64,000 bases of DNA from Candidatus Gastranaerophilales bacterium (GCA_910587175.1 CAJULH010000003.1:1-64000), one strand, 5' to 3'. Positions 1 through 9,417 are shown, counted from the stretch's first letter. Made by a program: numbers and translations. The notes: generated by a model from the letters alone, not told the origin.

Positions 1-92
1 TAGTTTTAAATCAAGGGAAACTCCCTCGACACAACTATTATTAAACGCTGAAAATAAAAATTCAAGTGTTAAATTTCGGGTGGGATTTTTCA

Positions 93-120
93 TTACCCCT
101 GCAATTAATTGTAGGGGTAA
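93..120. repeat. REP-like palindrome downstream of RAYT
   Basis: A 28-bp inverted repeat with 14-bp arms (93-106 and 107-120) and one mismatch; the outer ends are TTACCCCT and AGGGGTAA. It lies about 100 bp beyond the 3' end of the transposase gene. Palindromes with a GTAGGGG core are common mobilised REP-type elements in cyanobacteria, so its place beside a RAYT fits. It could also act as a hairpin terminator for the minus-strand gene, but no clear T tract follows. Confidence 0.5.
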
Positions 121-220
121 AAATATAAATGGGGCGGGAAAATAATTTTAAAAATTATAGCGGGGTAAAAAATTAAAATATCAGATTCCTGGGATTAGGT
201 GCTAACCTGGTAATATTAAT

Positions 221-754
221 TTATTCATATGTTATCTCTTCTGCATAACCTTTAAAATCACACCAATTTTCATCGTACAATCCTTGTTTTGCATATTTTC
301 TAAATGTAGAATACTTCCAATTTGCTGCTTTGTCTGTATATCCATGTTTAACAGGATTATAATGAATATAATCAATGTGCATGTTTAAATCTTTTTCATT
401 TGTGATTGTATGTTCCCAATATCTTCTTTGCCAAATATCCTTTTCTTTCTTATCTTTTCTGCTTTTAGTTAATTTGTAATTTTCTATTTTTGTTTCATCA
501 ATATTTTTTGAAAAAAATGCCTTTATTCCTTTTATTATTTCAGGATATTTTTTTATATCCTCCGGTTTTATTATCATATGTAAATGGTCCGGCAGTATAA
601 CTATTGCATCTATGTTGAATTTTATTTTTTGTTTTGTTTGTTTAAATGAATTTCTTAATATTTCGATATTTTCTATCAATATAGGATGTCTTTTGCTTGT
701 GACCATTGTTATAAAGATTTTAGAATCTTTTATATATACTCGTCTGTAATTCAT
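221..754 (-). CDS. REP-associated tyrosine transposase (RAYT, IS200-like Y1 family)
   Basis: A 177-aa single-domain transposase of the Y1/HUH superfamily, which nicks and rejoins single-stranded DNA and is thought to mobilise REP palindromes. Visible signatures are the HLH metal-binding motif (H57-L58-H59), the conserved WQRRYWEH block (108-115), and YIHYNPVKHG near 129-138, which holds the catalytic tyrosine. The length is usual for RAYTs. It lies between two REP-like palindromes (93-120 and 795-819), the typical RAYT arrangement. Frame and catalytic residues look intact, so it may be active. It is not a classic IS200/IS605 element because no terminal structures or tnpB are present. Strong family call; activity is inference. 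Confidence 0.92.
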   Translation of the reverse strand: MNYRRVYIKDSKIFITMVTSKRHPILIENIEILRNSFKQTKQKIKFNIDAIVILPDHLHMIIKPEDIKKYPEIIKGIKAFFSKNIDETKIENYKLTKSRKDKKEKDIWQRRYWEHTITNEKDLNMHIDYIHYNPVKHGYTDKAANWKYSTFRKYAKQGLYDENWCDFKGYAEEITYE

Positions 755-767
755 TGATGTCCTTATT

Positions 768-1109
768 TTATTGATAATTAATAATTAAAAATGATGTTGG
801 GTTAAAACCCAACCTACGGACTTTTGCAGTTTCGCTGTTGAAACCAGGCACAGCAGAACCCTCATGTACAAGATAATATTCATTTGTTTCTCGATTTTTG
901 TAAATATATCCTTGATATCCATGATCATTTTCGGGTGCAATTCTAACAAGCTCAAGTTCAGGATAGTGGCCCCCAATCTTTATTTCTTCTGTTCCTTTAT
1001 TATAAACTTTACCTACACTATCATGTTTATCATAAGTATTTTTTATTGCTAATTGTGCTAATTCCTGTACTGTTGCTACTTTGTTTGTTATTACTTGATC
1101 TGTAGACAT
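768..1109 (-). pseudogene. Truncated fragment, possibly lipase-like N-terminal region
   Basis: About 113 codons, read from the second methionine (codon 6 of the longest ORF), which has a GGAAGGGAA ribosome-binding site 4-6 nt upstream. The segment GYQGYIYKNRETNEYYLVHEG weakly resembles the start of class-3-lipase/Mbeg1-like hydrolases, in which a catalytic alpha/beta-hydrolase domain would follow. Here the reading frame runs into the REP palindrome at 795-819, and the last ~18 residues come from REP and AT-rich sequence, so the C-terminal part is absent. The most economical reading is a gene cut by REP/RAYT insertion. The family guess is tentative; the truncation is inferred from the REP-encoded tail. 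Confidence 0.5.
795..819. repeat. REP palindrome upstream of RAYT
   Basis: Arms GTTGGGTT (796-803) and AACCCAAC (806-813) are perfect 8-bp complements around a 2-nt centre, followed by CTACGG. This GTAGGTTGGGTT-type sequence is a widespread RAYT-associated REP. It lies about 40 bp upstream of the RAYT start and inside the 3' end of the neighbouring ORF, where it encodes the last residues. Confidence 0.7.
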
Positions 1110-1142
1110 ATATTTCCCTTCCATTATTATATGTTGTAAATA

Positions 1143-2309
1143 TTATTTCAAACTTGTTGTCATATTTCCTTTTCTTTTTTTAAAGATTAATGTTTTCTTT
1201 GCGTAAGCATTCAGCTTGTTATCTAAAATCAATACATTGTCATTATTTAGTGATACCATACTTGGCTCATCAATATTGTATGGTAATTTTGCACCACTGT
1301 ATATTTTATTTTTATCTAAATCCAAAATTAAAGAATTTTTGTAATATCTTGTAAGTGGGTGGCTGCAATTGTGTCCACCTGCAAGTAAGAAATATCTATT
1401 ATTCATTGATGTGCCATTATAGCCGCACCTTTGTCGTGGCATATGAGAAATAGTTTTAACTTCTTTGGTGCTAATATTATATATATTAATTGGATAATCA
1501 GCAGGTTTGCCATAATTAAGATCTGAACATATAACCAATATTTCTTGGTCGTTTATTTTGTTAAAAATACTGGGTTTGCACATTCTTGCTTTGATAAGTT
1601 TTGAAGTCATTAATAAATTATCATATTTATAAATGCTGTAATCGTGTGAAGTATCTTCCTCAAAAAACAAAAGCTTGTTGTTAATGGCGATTTTCTTATA
1701 CCAAGATATTTTAGATTTAGAGTTCGCAAGCAATATATCCGAAACATCTTGATTATTATCTTGAACTTCATTGAGTATAGAATTTAATATGTTTGTATTA
1801 TTTAATTTTCTTTTTACTATCTTCTCAACCTTCATATTATCCAAATTAATCACTGCCATTGAATCATATAAATATGGTGGCTTTATATCTTTTATAGTCT
1901 CACCCACTCTTTTTACCTTTGGATAACTTTTATCACTCGGATCATAAGCATATGTTAAAAGTAACCTATTATTTTTTAACAAAATTCCTTTTGCCTGATA
2001 TCTAATATTATTTGGAAGTCTTAATTCTTCAATTTTATTTGTTTTTGCATTGTATATTTCAGACGGAATTTCAACAACAGGCATAATATTATCTTTGCAA
2101 GCTTCTGGTGTTGGGCAGGAATGTGCATTTTGCCCTAAAATTAAAACATTTCCGTTTTCTAATTTTAAAACATCTGCATCCCTATGCTCATACTTTAACT
2201 CCGGCCCTTCAACAAAATACCCAAATCTATATCTTGCAATATCTTTAATAAAAAAGATTAACCAGAGAAGAACTATTAAGCCTATTATCCCTATAATAAC
2301 TTTCTTCAT
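1143..2309 (-). CDS. Membrane-anchored kelch-like beta-propeller protein
   Basis: 388 aa with one N-terminal transmembrane helix (about residues 4-22), so most of the chain is probably periplasmic. The body has spaced segments typical of kelch or other beta-propeller blades (VLKLENGNVLILGQNAH, YFLLAGGHN, SLNNDNVLILDN), with a cysteine pair near NAHSCPTPEAC. No catalytic motif is visible. Its start overlaps the stop of the upstream TolC-family gene by an ATGA junction (2306-2309), so the two are translationally coupled in the glmS-tolC-kelch direction. Function unknown; a ligand- or carbohydrate-binding scaffold is possible but not shown. Confidence 0.7.
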   Translation of the reverse strand: MKKVIIGIIGLIVLLWLIFFIKDIARYRFGYFVEGPELKYEHRDADVLKLENGNVLILGQNAHSCPTPEACKDNIMPVVEIPSEIYNAKTNKIEELRLPNNIRYQAKGILLKNNRLLLTYAYDPSDKSYPKVKRVGETIKDIKPPYLYDSMAVINLDNMKVEKIVKRKLNNTNILNSILNEVQDNNQDVSDILLANSKSKISWYKKIAINNKLLFFEEDTSHDYSIYKYDNLLMTSKLIKARMCKPSIFNKINDQEILVICSDLNYGKPADYPINIYNISTKEVKTISHMPRQRCGYNGTSMNNRYFLLAGGHNCSHPLTRYYKNSLILDLDKNKIYSGAKLPYNIDEPSMVSLNNDNVLILDNKLNAYAKKTLIFKKRKGNMTTSLK

Positions 2310-3697
2310 ATATTACTTTCCTCATTTAAAACATTTAACTTATACCCTGCTACATAATTCCTGATTCTTGTTTCTTCAAGTTTTTGTTTTTTATCTAATA
2401 ATTCAAGCTTTTTTTTAACACACTCGGCCTTTGCTATTATACCGTTTGTGTTCAGTCTTTCAAGGTTTTCAAGGTTTTTATTTACCAAACTCAACGTCTT
2501 TTTGTTATTTTCCCCCTGTAACGCCGCATTTTCACTATCAATCCTTATCTGCTCATATTTTTTCTTTAATTCAGCAAGCTCCATCTCCTTTTGAATCTTT
2601 AATTTTTCAACCTCTAACCCCTTCTTATTCACTGTATTAATATTCTTCATCCCATCAAACATAGTAAATGATGTTGAAATCCTAAAAGATAAGCTTCTCT
2701 GTTCAAAATCAGAAAAACTGTCAAAATATTTATTGCTGTCAGAGCCATACCAGTTATACCTTGTATCAAAGGAGATTTTTGGAAAATTAGCTCTCTTTTG
2801 AATTTCATATTCCTTTTGTTTCTTTAAAATTTCTAAATCATAGGTTTTAGCCTCAAGAGAATTTTCAATATCAAAATCACCACCATCGCCTGCATTATTT
2901 CTTACAGCCGTTTTTTTAACAGAAAGCTTTTTAACTTCACCCACAGGTAAAACCCCTACTGTGCTTTTATTATCTTCCAACCCTTCTTCAAAATCCTTTA
3001 TTTCAACATCATCCACCCCATAACTTTTATTTGTATAATATGAAAATTCCGTTAATCTTTTTGATAAATTATTTTCTAATTCTGCAATATCGGATTTTGT
3101 TTCAGAGATATCTATTTCAGAATTTGTAACTTCAATTTCAGATAATTCCCCTGCATTTCTAAGCCTTGAATTTATGGTTAAAAGCTCATTTTGCAATTCT
3201 AAAATCTGCCTTTTAACCCCTAAAGCCTTATACAAAGCAAGCGTTTCGCCGTATAAATCAACCACATCAAGTTTTAAATCCCTTGTATCTTTTAAAAGCA
3301 AGGCTTCTTTTTGTTTATCATCAGCACGCGCAATCTCTAAACTTCTTTTCCTTATCCCAAAATCAAAAAGATTGTAATTCAGCCCTACTGCTGCAACATC
3401 TTGATAGTAATCTCTATTCAATAATATTTCATTCCCGACAGCTGTTATTTGTCTTGTCCCATCAGATAAATCGTTATATCTTTCTGTTGTTGCATAGCCT
3501 GACAAAGTCGGGAAATATCCTGCACGAGCTTCTTTAATCCCATATTCCGTACTTTGTTTTTCAATTTTAGAGGTTTTTAATTTATATGAATTTTGAAGCA
3601 CAGTTTCCAAGAAAGAATCAAAAGTTAAAGTTTCCGCAGATGCGGATGTCGAAGCAAGCAGGCAAAATATTGCCGCCAAAGTACATTTTGTCTTCAT
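2306..3697 (-). CDS. TolC-family outer membrane protein
   Basis: 463 aa from the methionine that begins MKTKCTLAAIFC; the ORF could extend 15 codons upstream, but this start gives a proper signal peptide ending ASA before ETLTF. The rest is long amphipathic coiled-coil helices with two related halves (around 60-230 and 280-440), the pattern of the outer membrane efflux protein (OEP) family. Trimers of such proteins form an outer-membrane/periplasmic tunnel for efflux or type I secretion. No ABC or RND partner is adjacent, so the partner is unknown. It sits 12 bp (from the long start) or 57 bp downstream of glmS. Confidence 0.85.
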   Translation of the reverse strand: MKTKCTLAAIFCLLASTSASAETLTFDSFLETVLQNSYKLKTSKIEKQSTEYGIKEARAGYFPTLSGYATTERYNDLSDGTRQITAVGNEILLNRDYYQDVAAVGLNYNLFDFGIRKRSLEIARADDKQKEALLLKDTRDLKLDVVDLYGETLALYKALGVKRQILELQNELLTINSRLRNAGELSEIEVTNSEIDISETKSDIAELENNLSKRLTEFSYYTNKSYGVDDVEIKDFEEGLEDNKSTVGVLPVGEVKKLSVKKTAVRNNAGDGGDFDIENSLEAKTYDLEILKKQKEYEIQKRANFPKISFDTRYNWYGSDSNKYFDSFSDFEQRSLSFRISTSFTMFDGMKNINTVNKKGLEVEKLKIQKEMELAELKKKYEQIRIDSENAALQGENNKKTLSLVNKNLENLERLNTNGIIAKAECVKKKLELLDKKQKLEETRIRNYVAGYKLNVLNEESNI

Positions 3698-3753
3698 CAG
3701 GTTCTTAATTCCATCTTTACAAACTAAATATAGATTAAACATCTACATTTAGT

Positions 3754-5598
3754 TTATTCCACAGTAACTGATTTTGCAAGGTTCCTTGGCTGGTCGACAT
3801 CTTTTCCTAAATATTCTGAAATATGATAAGCTAAAAGCTGCAGTACCACAATATTTAAAGCAGGTGATACAATATCTGAAATTTCAGGAATAATAACCAA
3901 ATCATCAAAAAGATTTTTATGTTTTTCATCCACAAAATTTGTAACGCCTATAAGCTTTGCTTGTCTTGCTTTTGCCTCTTCACAGTTTGATAAAACCTTA
4001 TCATAAACAATGCCTTCGTTTAAAATGGCAAGTACGGGCATAGTTTCATCAAGCATTGCAATTGGTCCATGTTTTAATTCCCCTGCAGGGTAGCCCGTTG
4101 CGTTAATATAGCTTATTTCTTTAAGCTTTAAGGCGCCCTCAAGAGCGGATGGGTAATTTATTCCGCGCGCTATAAATATAAAATTCTTTGCGCTTGAATA
4201 TTTTTTAGCTATTTCTTTAATGTTTTTTGTGTCGTTTAATATAATTTCAAGCTTACTTGGTAATGTTAAAAGTTCTTTTTTAATTTCTTCAATTGCAGTC
4301 TTATTTGAAATACCGATATTTTCTGCAAGAAAAATTGCAAAAAGGTATATGGATAAAAGCTGTGCCATATAAGATTTTGTGGCTGCAACAGATACCTCGA
4401 TACCTGCATTTATAGGTAAAAGACTATCTGCAAGCCTTGCCATAGCACTGTCTTTTCTGTTTGTAATGATTAAAACGTGTGAATTTTTCTCCTTCACCTG
4501 TTTTATTGCAGTTATTGTATCTGCGGTTTCGCCTGATTGCGAGATGCCTATAACAAGTGTATTTTCATCAGCTATTGTGTTTCTGTAGATATATTCGCTT
4601 GATGCTTCAACATCAACGGGGATTTTTGTTAATTCTTCTATAATATATTTTCCCACTAAACCGGCATGGAGCGACGTTCCGCAGGCAATAATCTGAATTC
4701 TGTTTATTTTTTTCAGTTGTTCCTTTGCTAATTTAACATTGTCCAAAACAACATTGGTTTTTGCATCGTGAAGTTTGTCTACGAGCACATTTCTTACAAC
4801 ATCGGGTTGTTCATGGATTTCTTTCAGCATAAAATGTTTATATCCCATCTTTGAAAGCGCAATTGGCTCAAAGGGGAGGTTTTCAACCTTGTTTGCAATT
4901 AAATCACCGTTTTCATCATAGATTTTAATTGAATCGGTTTTTACTTCAGCCACCTGGTTGTCGCTTAAATATATTGCTTTTTTTGTATATTCAATAATGG
5001 CTGGGATATCTGATGCTATGAAGTTTTCCCCTTCGCCAACCCCTATAATTAAAGGTGCGTTTTTTCTTGCAGCAATTATTCTATCGGGCATAGATTTATG
5101 CATAACGCAGAATGCATAGGCGCCTTTAAGTTTTTTTGCGGCATTTTGCACAGCCTTTAACAGGTCTTTGCAAGTGTCGAATTCATGGGCTATTAAATGT
5201 GCAGCAACTTCTGTATCTGTTTGTGATTGAAATTTGCATCCCTTTTTTTCAAGACCCGGTTTTAAATCTTTATAATTTTCAATTATGCCGTTATGTACGA
5301 TTACAAGGCTTCCGCAATTACAGGTGTGCGGGTGCGCATTTTTTTCTGTCGGAAGTCCGTGGGTTGCCCATCTTGTATGACCAATGCCTGCATTTGCATT
5401 TGTATTTTCAGAAGCTTCATTTGAGATAATTTCGCGCAGATTGTTTAATTTCCCGGGCGCTTTAAAGATATTTACTTTATCTTTTTTAATTAATGCAACA
5501 CCTGCAGAGTCATACCCCCTGTATTCAAGGTATGAAAGCCCTTTTAAAATTATATCAACAGCCTTTTTGTTGCCAATATACCCAACTATTCCGCACAT
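3754..5598 (-). CDS. glmS: Glutamine--fructose-6-phosphate aminotransferase (isomerizing)
   Basis: 614 aa, full length. It makes glucosamine-6-phosphate from fructose-6-phosphate and glutamine, the first step to UDP-GlcNAc for peptidoglycan and lipid A. The N-terminal Ntn amidotransferase domain starts MCGIVGYIG with nucleophile Cys2, and contains GHTRWATHG and HNGIIENY. Two SIS sugar-isomerase domains follow (GISQSGETADT in the first). The C-terminal PRNLAKSVTVE matches the conserved GlmS end with the active-site lysine. A GGGAG ribosome-binding site precedes the ATG. No glmS ribozyme core is evident in the 100-bp leader. Confidence 0.98.
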   Translation of the reverse strand: MCGIVGYIGNKKAVDIILKGLSYLEYRGYDSAGVALIKKDKVNIFKAPGKLNNLREIISNEASENTNANAGIGHTRWATHGLPTEKNAHPHTCNCGSLVIVHNGIIENYKDLKPGLEKKGCKFQSQTDTEVAAHLIAHEFDTCKDLLKAVQNAAKKLKGAYAFCVMHKSMPDRIIAARKNAPLIIGVGEGENFIASDIPAIIEYTKKAIYLSDNQVAEVKTDSIKIYDENGDLIANKVENLPFEPIALSKMGYKHFMLKEIHEQPDVVRNVLVDKLHDAKTNVVLDNVKLAKEQLKKINRIQIIACGTSLHAGLVGKYIIEELTKIPVDVEASSEYIYRNTIADENTLVIGISQSGETADTITAIKQVKEKNSHVLIITNRKDSAMARLADSLLPINAGIEVSVAATKSYMAQLLSIYLFAIFLAENIGISNKTAIEEIKKELLTLPSKLEIILNDTKNIKEIAKKYSSAKNFIFIARGINYPSALEGALKLKEISYINATGYPAGELKHGPIAMLDETMPVLAILNEGIVYDKVLSNCEEAKARQAKLIGVTNFVDEKHKNLFDDLVIIPEISDIVSPALNIVVLQLLAYHISEYLGKDVDQPRNLAKSVTVE

Positions 5599-5701
5599 AT
5601 TCTGTTCTCCCTAAAGAAGGTTCCTCTTTTAATCCCTAATTGTTTAATTCTATTATGCAAAAACTTTATTTGCAAATTAAGATTTGATTAAGATAAATCT
5701 T

Positions 5702-6649
5702 TTATAAATTTTCTTCAATTATTTCTACCGCATCCACACCTGTTTTTTCTGCAAGGATTTGAGCACTTTCTTTTGCAAATTCACACACTTTGTTTGAGGC
5801 ATAGAAGTTTTCATCTATGGGGTATAGTCTTATATATTTCTTTCCGTTTTCCTCTGTAAATTTTCCGGTTGCAAACCAACGCTGCTGTTTTTTATCTACA
5901 TTTTTGCTTATTATCTGAAAGTAAAAACAGCCGTCTTCTGCTTCTGTATAGCTTGCTTCAAATTCTTTATTACTAATATTTGTTTTTGCTATTGTGAAAG
6001 AATTTTTTTGCTCATATAATTTTTTCCCTGCTAAAAATGCCTCTGCACCTTCTTCGTCAAGCTGCATTGTGAGGGCTGACATACCGTCAGGCAGCAATTT
6101 TGAAACAGGAACATTATTTCTTGCTGCATAGTCTATTGCTGCTATATATTGCGGATATTTAGATATAGCCTGAAAATTGTTTTTATAATAAAAAACAAAA
6201 GGCGGCGGGACATTTGATGCAGTAAGGCTGATTTTTCCTTTATGACCGCGTTTCTTGCTTTCTTCTACAAGGCATTTTAAAAGCTCTGTGCCTGCACCTT
6301 TATAATGTCTTCTAAAATTTTCTTCTGTATAAAGTTCTTTTACATAAAGTTCATCTTCATCTTTGGAATCATACATTACTGCGTAGCCAAGCCTTTTTCC
6401 ATTTACATTTAAACTTAGCATTTTTGGGTTTGTGCCGAAAAATCCCGTATCATCTTTGTAAAATTCCTCTTTGATTATTGCATCAACATTATTGCCTTTT
6501 GTATTCTTTATGGTAACGGTTTTTATGGGAGATTTCTCAAATATGTCTTTTGACAGGGAATTTGCTCCGCAAAAGTTTATATTATTTATATTCCGGATTC
6601 TATTAGTGCATTTTATGTTTAAAAAATTAATTGTGTTTAAAATCTTCAT
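5702..6649 (-). CDS. GNAT-family N-acetyltransferase with F-x-G N-terminal motif
   Basis: 315 aa. A GNAT fold covers roughly residues 55-165, with the acetyl-CoA pyrophosphate loop R-R-H-Y-K-G-A-G at 113-120 and then an amphipathic helix and VFYYKNNF, typical of GNAT motif B. The substrate cannot be told. The first 30 residues contain INFCG (F26, G28), the short motif that recurs near the N-termini of other proteins in this window. The C-terminal 130 residues are not recognisable. No strong ribosome-binding site precedes the ATG. It is flanked by glmS and serC on the same strand but separated by a terminator from serC. Confidence 0.7.
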   Translation of the reverse strand: MKILNTINFLNIKCTNRIRNINNINFCGANSLSKDIFEKSPIKTVTIKNTKGNNVDAIIKEEFYKDDTGFFGTNPKMLSLNVNGKRLGYAVMYDSKDEDELYVKELYTEENFRRHYKGAGTELLKCLVEESKKRGHKGKISLTASNVPPPFVFYYKNNFQAISKYPQYIAAIDYAARNNVPVSKLLPDGMSALTMQLDEEGAEAFLAGKKLYEQKNSFTIAKTNISNKEFEASYTEAEDGCFYFQIISKNVDKKQQRWFATGKFTEENGKKYIRLYPIDENFYASNKVCEFAKESAQILAEKTGVDAVEIIEENL

Positions 6650-6678
6650 AGCTTTTTAAAACAAATGAACATACAAAA

Positions 6679-6708
6679 TTGCCTGCAAATTGTTTTATTT
6701 GCAGGCAA
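6679..6708 (-). terminator. Terminator after serC
   Basis: Perfect 12-bp stem (6679-6690 with 6697-6708) around a 6-nt loop. Read on the minus strand, a short T-rich run follows. It ends the ruvC-mtnA-serC transcript. Confidence 0.75.
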
Positions 6709-6732
6709 AATATTTAAAATTATCAGCTTTTT

Positions 6733-7827
6733 TTAAGCATTCTCCTTTTCAAATTTTTTCATAAATTCTACAAGTGCTTCAACACCTTCAATTGGCATTG
6801 CATTGTAAATTGAAGCTCTCATACCGCCAACCGTTCTATGACCTTTTAGCTGAACCAGTCCTGCATTTTTTGCTTCTTCAATGAATTTTTTGTCTAATTC
6901 TTCATCTCCTGTCACAAAAGGAACGTTCATTAAAGATCTTGAATTCTTTTCAACTGTGCCTTTAAAAAGTTTTGAAGAATCAAGAAAATCATATAAAATC
7001 TTTGCTTTCTTTTCGTTAATTTCTTTCATTTTGCCCAAGCCGCCCATTTTTTTGAGCCATTTAAATACAAGTCCGCAAATATATATGCCATATGCAGGAG
7101 GAGTGTTATAAAGGCTGTCATTATCTGCGTGGGTTTTATATTTTAGCATTGTAGGACACCATTCAGGTAAATCTTCCCTGATTAAATCTTCTCTTATAAT
7201 CACAATCTGAACACCCGCAGGACCAACGTTTTTCTGTACTCCTGCATAAATTAAACCATATTTTGAAACATCCACGGGTTCTGATAAAAAGCACGATGAC
7301 ATATCAGAAACCAGGTCTTTTCCTTTAGTATTTGGAAGTGTGCGAAATTTTGTACCATATATTGTATTGTTTTCGCAGATGTAAACGTAGTCGGCATCTT
7401 CTGAAATTGGTAAATCGGAACAATCCGGGATGTATGAGAATGTTTTATCTTCACTTGTTGCAACTTTGTTTATTTTTCCGTACTTTTGAGCCTCGGTATA
7501 AGCTTTTTTAGCCCATTGACCGGTAACAATATAATCAGCAACGCCGTTTTTTAAAAGATTGATGGGAACCATTGAAAATTGCAAATGCGCTCCGCCCTGC
7601 AGGAATAAAACTTTGTAATTATCAGGAATATTCAATAATTCACGCAAGTCTTTTTCTGCTGTTTTAATTATATTGTCATACGTTTTAGACCTGTGAGACA
7701 TCTCCATAACGCTCATGCCTGAATTTTCATAATTCATCATCTCGTCTGCTGCCTGTTTTAAAACTTCTTCCGGTAAAACCGCAGGTCCTGCTGAAAAATT
7801 GTAAACTCTGCCGTATTCTCTTGTCAT
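6733..7827 (-). CDS. serC: Phosphoserine aminotransferase
   Basis: 364 aa, full length. It converts 3-phosphohydroxypyruvate and glutamate to phosphoserine in serine biosynthesis (and can act in pyridoxine biosynthesis). The start YNFSAGPAVLPEEVL, the LFLQGGA block, and the PLP lysine in AGVQKNVGPAG (K199) identify a class-V aminotransferase of the SerC type. An AAGGAG ribosome-binding site lies upstream. It is the last gene of a minus-strand group ruvC - membrane protein - mtnA - serC and is followed by a strong terminator. Confidence 0.97.
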   Translation of the reverse strand: MTREYGRVYNFSAGPAVLPEEVLKQAADEMMNYENSGMSVMEMSHRSKTYDNIIKTAEKDLRELLNIPDNYKVLFLQGGAHLQFSMVPINLLKNGVADYIVTGQWAKKAYTEAQKYGKINKVATSEDKTFSYIPDCSDLPISEDADYVYICENNTIYGTKFRTLPNTKGKDLVSDMSSCFLSEPVDVSKYGLIYAGVQKNVGPAGVQIVIIREDLIREDLPEWCPTMLKYKTHADNDSLYNTPPAYGIYICGLVFKWLKKMGGLGKMKEINEKKAKILYDFLDSSKLFKGTVEKNSRSLMNVPFVTGDEELDKKFIEEAKNAGLVQLKGHRTVGGMRASIYNAMPIEGVEALVEFMKKFEKENA

Positions 7828-7874
7828 CTGTTGCTCCTTTTATTTTTCTTTTATCTTATATTATCACTAATAAT

Positions 7875-8945
7875 TTATATTTTTAATTTTTCTTTGAGTT
7901 CTTCGGGTTTGAAAATTCCGTCTTCAGTTATAATGCCTGCTATTAAAGAGTTATCTGTAACATCGAAGCTCGGATTTATAATTTTTACACCCTCTGCACA
8001 GATTCTTTTTCCGTTAACCATTGTCACTTCTTCTTCATCACGAAGTTCAATTACAATATCGTTTCCGGATTTAATTGAAAGGTCAATCGTGGACTTTGGT
8101 GCGGCAACATAAAACGGAATATTATAGTATTTTGCTGCAATAGCAACGGTCGATGTGCCTATTTTATTTGCAGTATCACCATTTGCAGCTATTCTGTCTG
8201 CACCGACCACAACAACATCAATCATTTTATTTCTCATAAAATAAGAGCACATACCATCTGTAATAAGGGTTACGGGGATATTGTCCTTTACAAGTTCAAA
8301 GGTTGTAATCTTTGCACCTTGTCCTCTCGGACGGGTTTCATCTGCAAAAACCTGAATCGTGTTATCTTTTGCAAAAGCGCTGCGAACAACTCCAAGTGCT
8401 GTACCATATCCTACTGTAGCCAAAGCTCCCGCATTGCAATGTGTCAGAATGCCGGCGCCCTTTGGAATGACTTCGGCACCAAAATTTCCTATTTTTTTAT
8501 TTATTTCAATATCTTCGTTTTCAAGTTTTGCGGCATTCTTAATCAGACTGCTGCAAATTTCTTCGATTGGTAAATTTTTTGATTCTTCAACAATTTCTTT
8601 TTGTTTTTCTATTGCCCAGGAAAGGTTTACGGCAGTCGGGCGGGAAGAATTCAGATATTCAAAGCCGTTCAAAAGTTCTTTTAGAAAAGTTTCTTTGTTT
8701 GTTTCTTTATATTTTTCTGATAATTCAAGAGCATAAAGTGCACATCCATGTGCCCCTGCAATTCCTATAGCCGGCGCTCCGCGCACAATCATTGTTTTAA
8801 TGGCATTATACATTTCTTCCAGGGTTTTTATTTCAACGTATTCAAATGAATGCGGAATCTTTGTCTGGTCTACCATTCTTGAGTATCCGCCGTTTGGGAT
8901 TTCGCACCATTCTATAGTTTTTATTTTTGAATGAAATTCGCTCAT
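7875..8945 (-). CDS. mtnA: S-methyl-5-thioribose-1-phosphate isomerase
   Basis: 356 aa. It isomerises methylthioribose-1-phosphate to methylthioribulose-1-phosphate in methionine salvage. The sequence has the eIF2B-like fold with the MtnA-specific catalytic cysteine in THCNAGALATVGYGTALG (C170) and catalytic aspartate in VVGADRIAANGDTANKIGT (D250), plus the RGAPAIG and ETRPRGQGA blocks. No other salvage genes are adjacent, so the rest of the pathway must be elsewhere. It starts 4 bp after the upstream membrane-protein gene; an AAGGAG lies about 13 nt before the ATG, a rather long spacing. Confidence 0.96.
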   Translation of the reverse strand: MSEFHSKIKTIEWCEIPNGGYSRMVDQTKIPHSFEYVEIKTLEEMYNAIKTMIVRGAPAIGIAGAHGCALYALELSEKYKETNKETFLKELLNGFEYLNSSRPTAVNLSWAIEKQKEIVEESKNLPIEEICSSLIKNAAKLENEDIEINKKIGNFGAEVIPKGAGILTHCNAGALATVGYGTALGVVRSAFAKDNTIQVFADETRPRGQGAKITTFELVKDNIPVTLITDGMCSYFMRNKMIDVVVVGADRIAANGDTANKIGTSTVAIAAKYYNIPFYVAAPKSTIDLSIKSGNDIVIELRDEEEVTMVNGKRICAEGVKIINPSFDVTDNSLIAGIITEDGIFKPEELKEKLKI

Positions 8946-8949
8946 AATT

Positions 8950-9408
8950 TTATTTTTGCTCCTTTTTATTGTTTTTTAGTTTGTCAAATTGTTTTATCAA
9001 AAATCCTGCAAGCAGACCTCCGCCCGCATTTGTTATAAGAAATATTATTGAAATTGTAATTATAAATACCATCGCAATGAAAAAATTCAAATAGTTTATG
9101 CCATATGCATAGTAATCTTTAAAAATAAGATGTATTAAAAGCACAAGCGGAGTGAAGACAATAAGAAAGGAAAATCCTGAAATGCCGCCTATCATACTGC
9201 CAAGAACAGCATATTCTTTTATATCTGTTTCTTGCATTGGGTCAATTATTTTGATTGCAATAAGTATTATTACCGCGCTTAAAAAGGGGAGTATAAAAAG
9301 ACTTATAATCGGCATAAGCGCAGGAATGAGCGCTAAAAATGCAAGGATTGCGCCAAATATCGCACTGTATAAGGATATTTTTTTTATTATATTAATATCT
9401 GTCGGCAT
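8950..9408 (-). CDS. Small multi-pass membrane protein, unknown function
   Basis: 152 aa with about four hydrophobic helices (roughly 12-35, 38-55, 68-95 and 105-135) and a lysine-rich C-terminus, so an integral inner-membrane protein with the tail probably cytoplasmic. I do not recognise a family. It is sandwiched between ruvC (9 bp gap) and mtnA (4 bp gap), so co-transcribed with both. Confidence 0.65.
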   Translation of the reverse strand: MPTDINIIKKISLYSAIFGAILAFLALIPALMPIISLFILPFLSAVIILIAIKIIDPMQETDIKEYAVLGSMIGGISGFSFLIVFTPLVLLIHLIFKDYYAYGINYLNFFIAMVFIITISIIFLITNAGGGLLAGFLIKQFDKLKNNKKEQK

Positions 9409-9417
9409 ATTTCCTCC

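Noticed and set aside
79..175. G-run repeats (GGGTGGGATTT, GTAGGGGTAAA, GGGGCGGGAAA, GCGGGGTAAA) as a CRISPR or G-quadruplex array
   Set aside because: Units are short, irregular and degenerate, with no equal spacers and no four-run G-quadruplex pattern at close spacing; more likely debris around the REP/RAYT.
785..976. 63-aa minus-strand ORF ending GWVLTQHHF
   Set aside because: It is another frame of the truncated gene and reads through the REP palindrome; no ribosome-binding site.
5599..5701. glmS ribozyme or GlcN6P-responsive element in the glmS leader
   Set aside because: The leader is short and AT-rich, with no ribozyme core or P1-P2 sequences.
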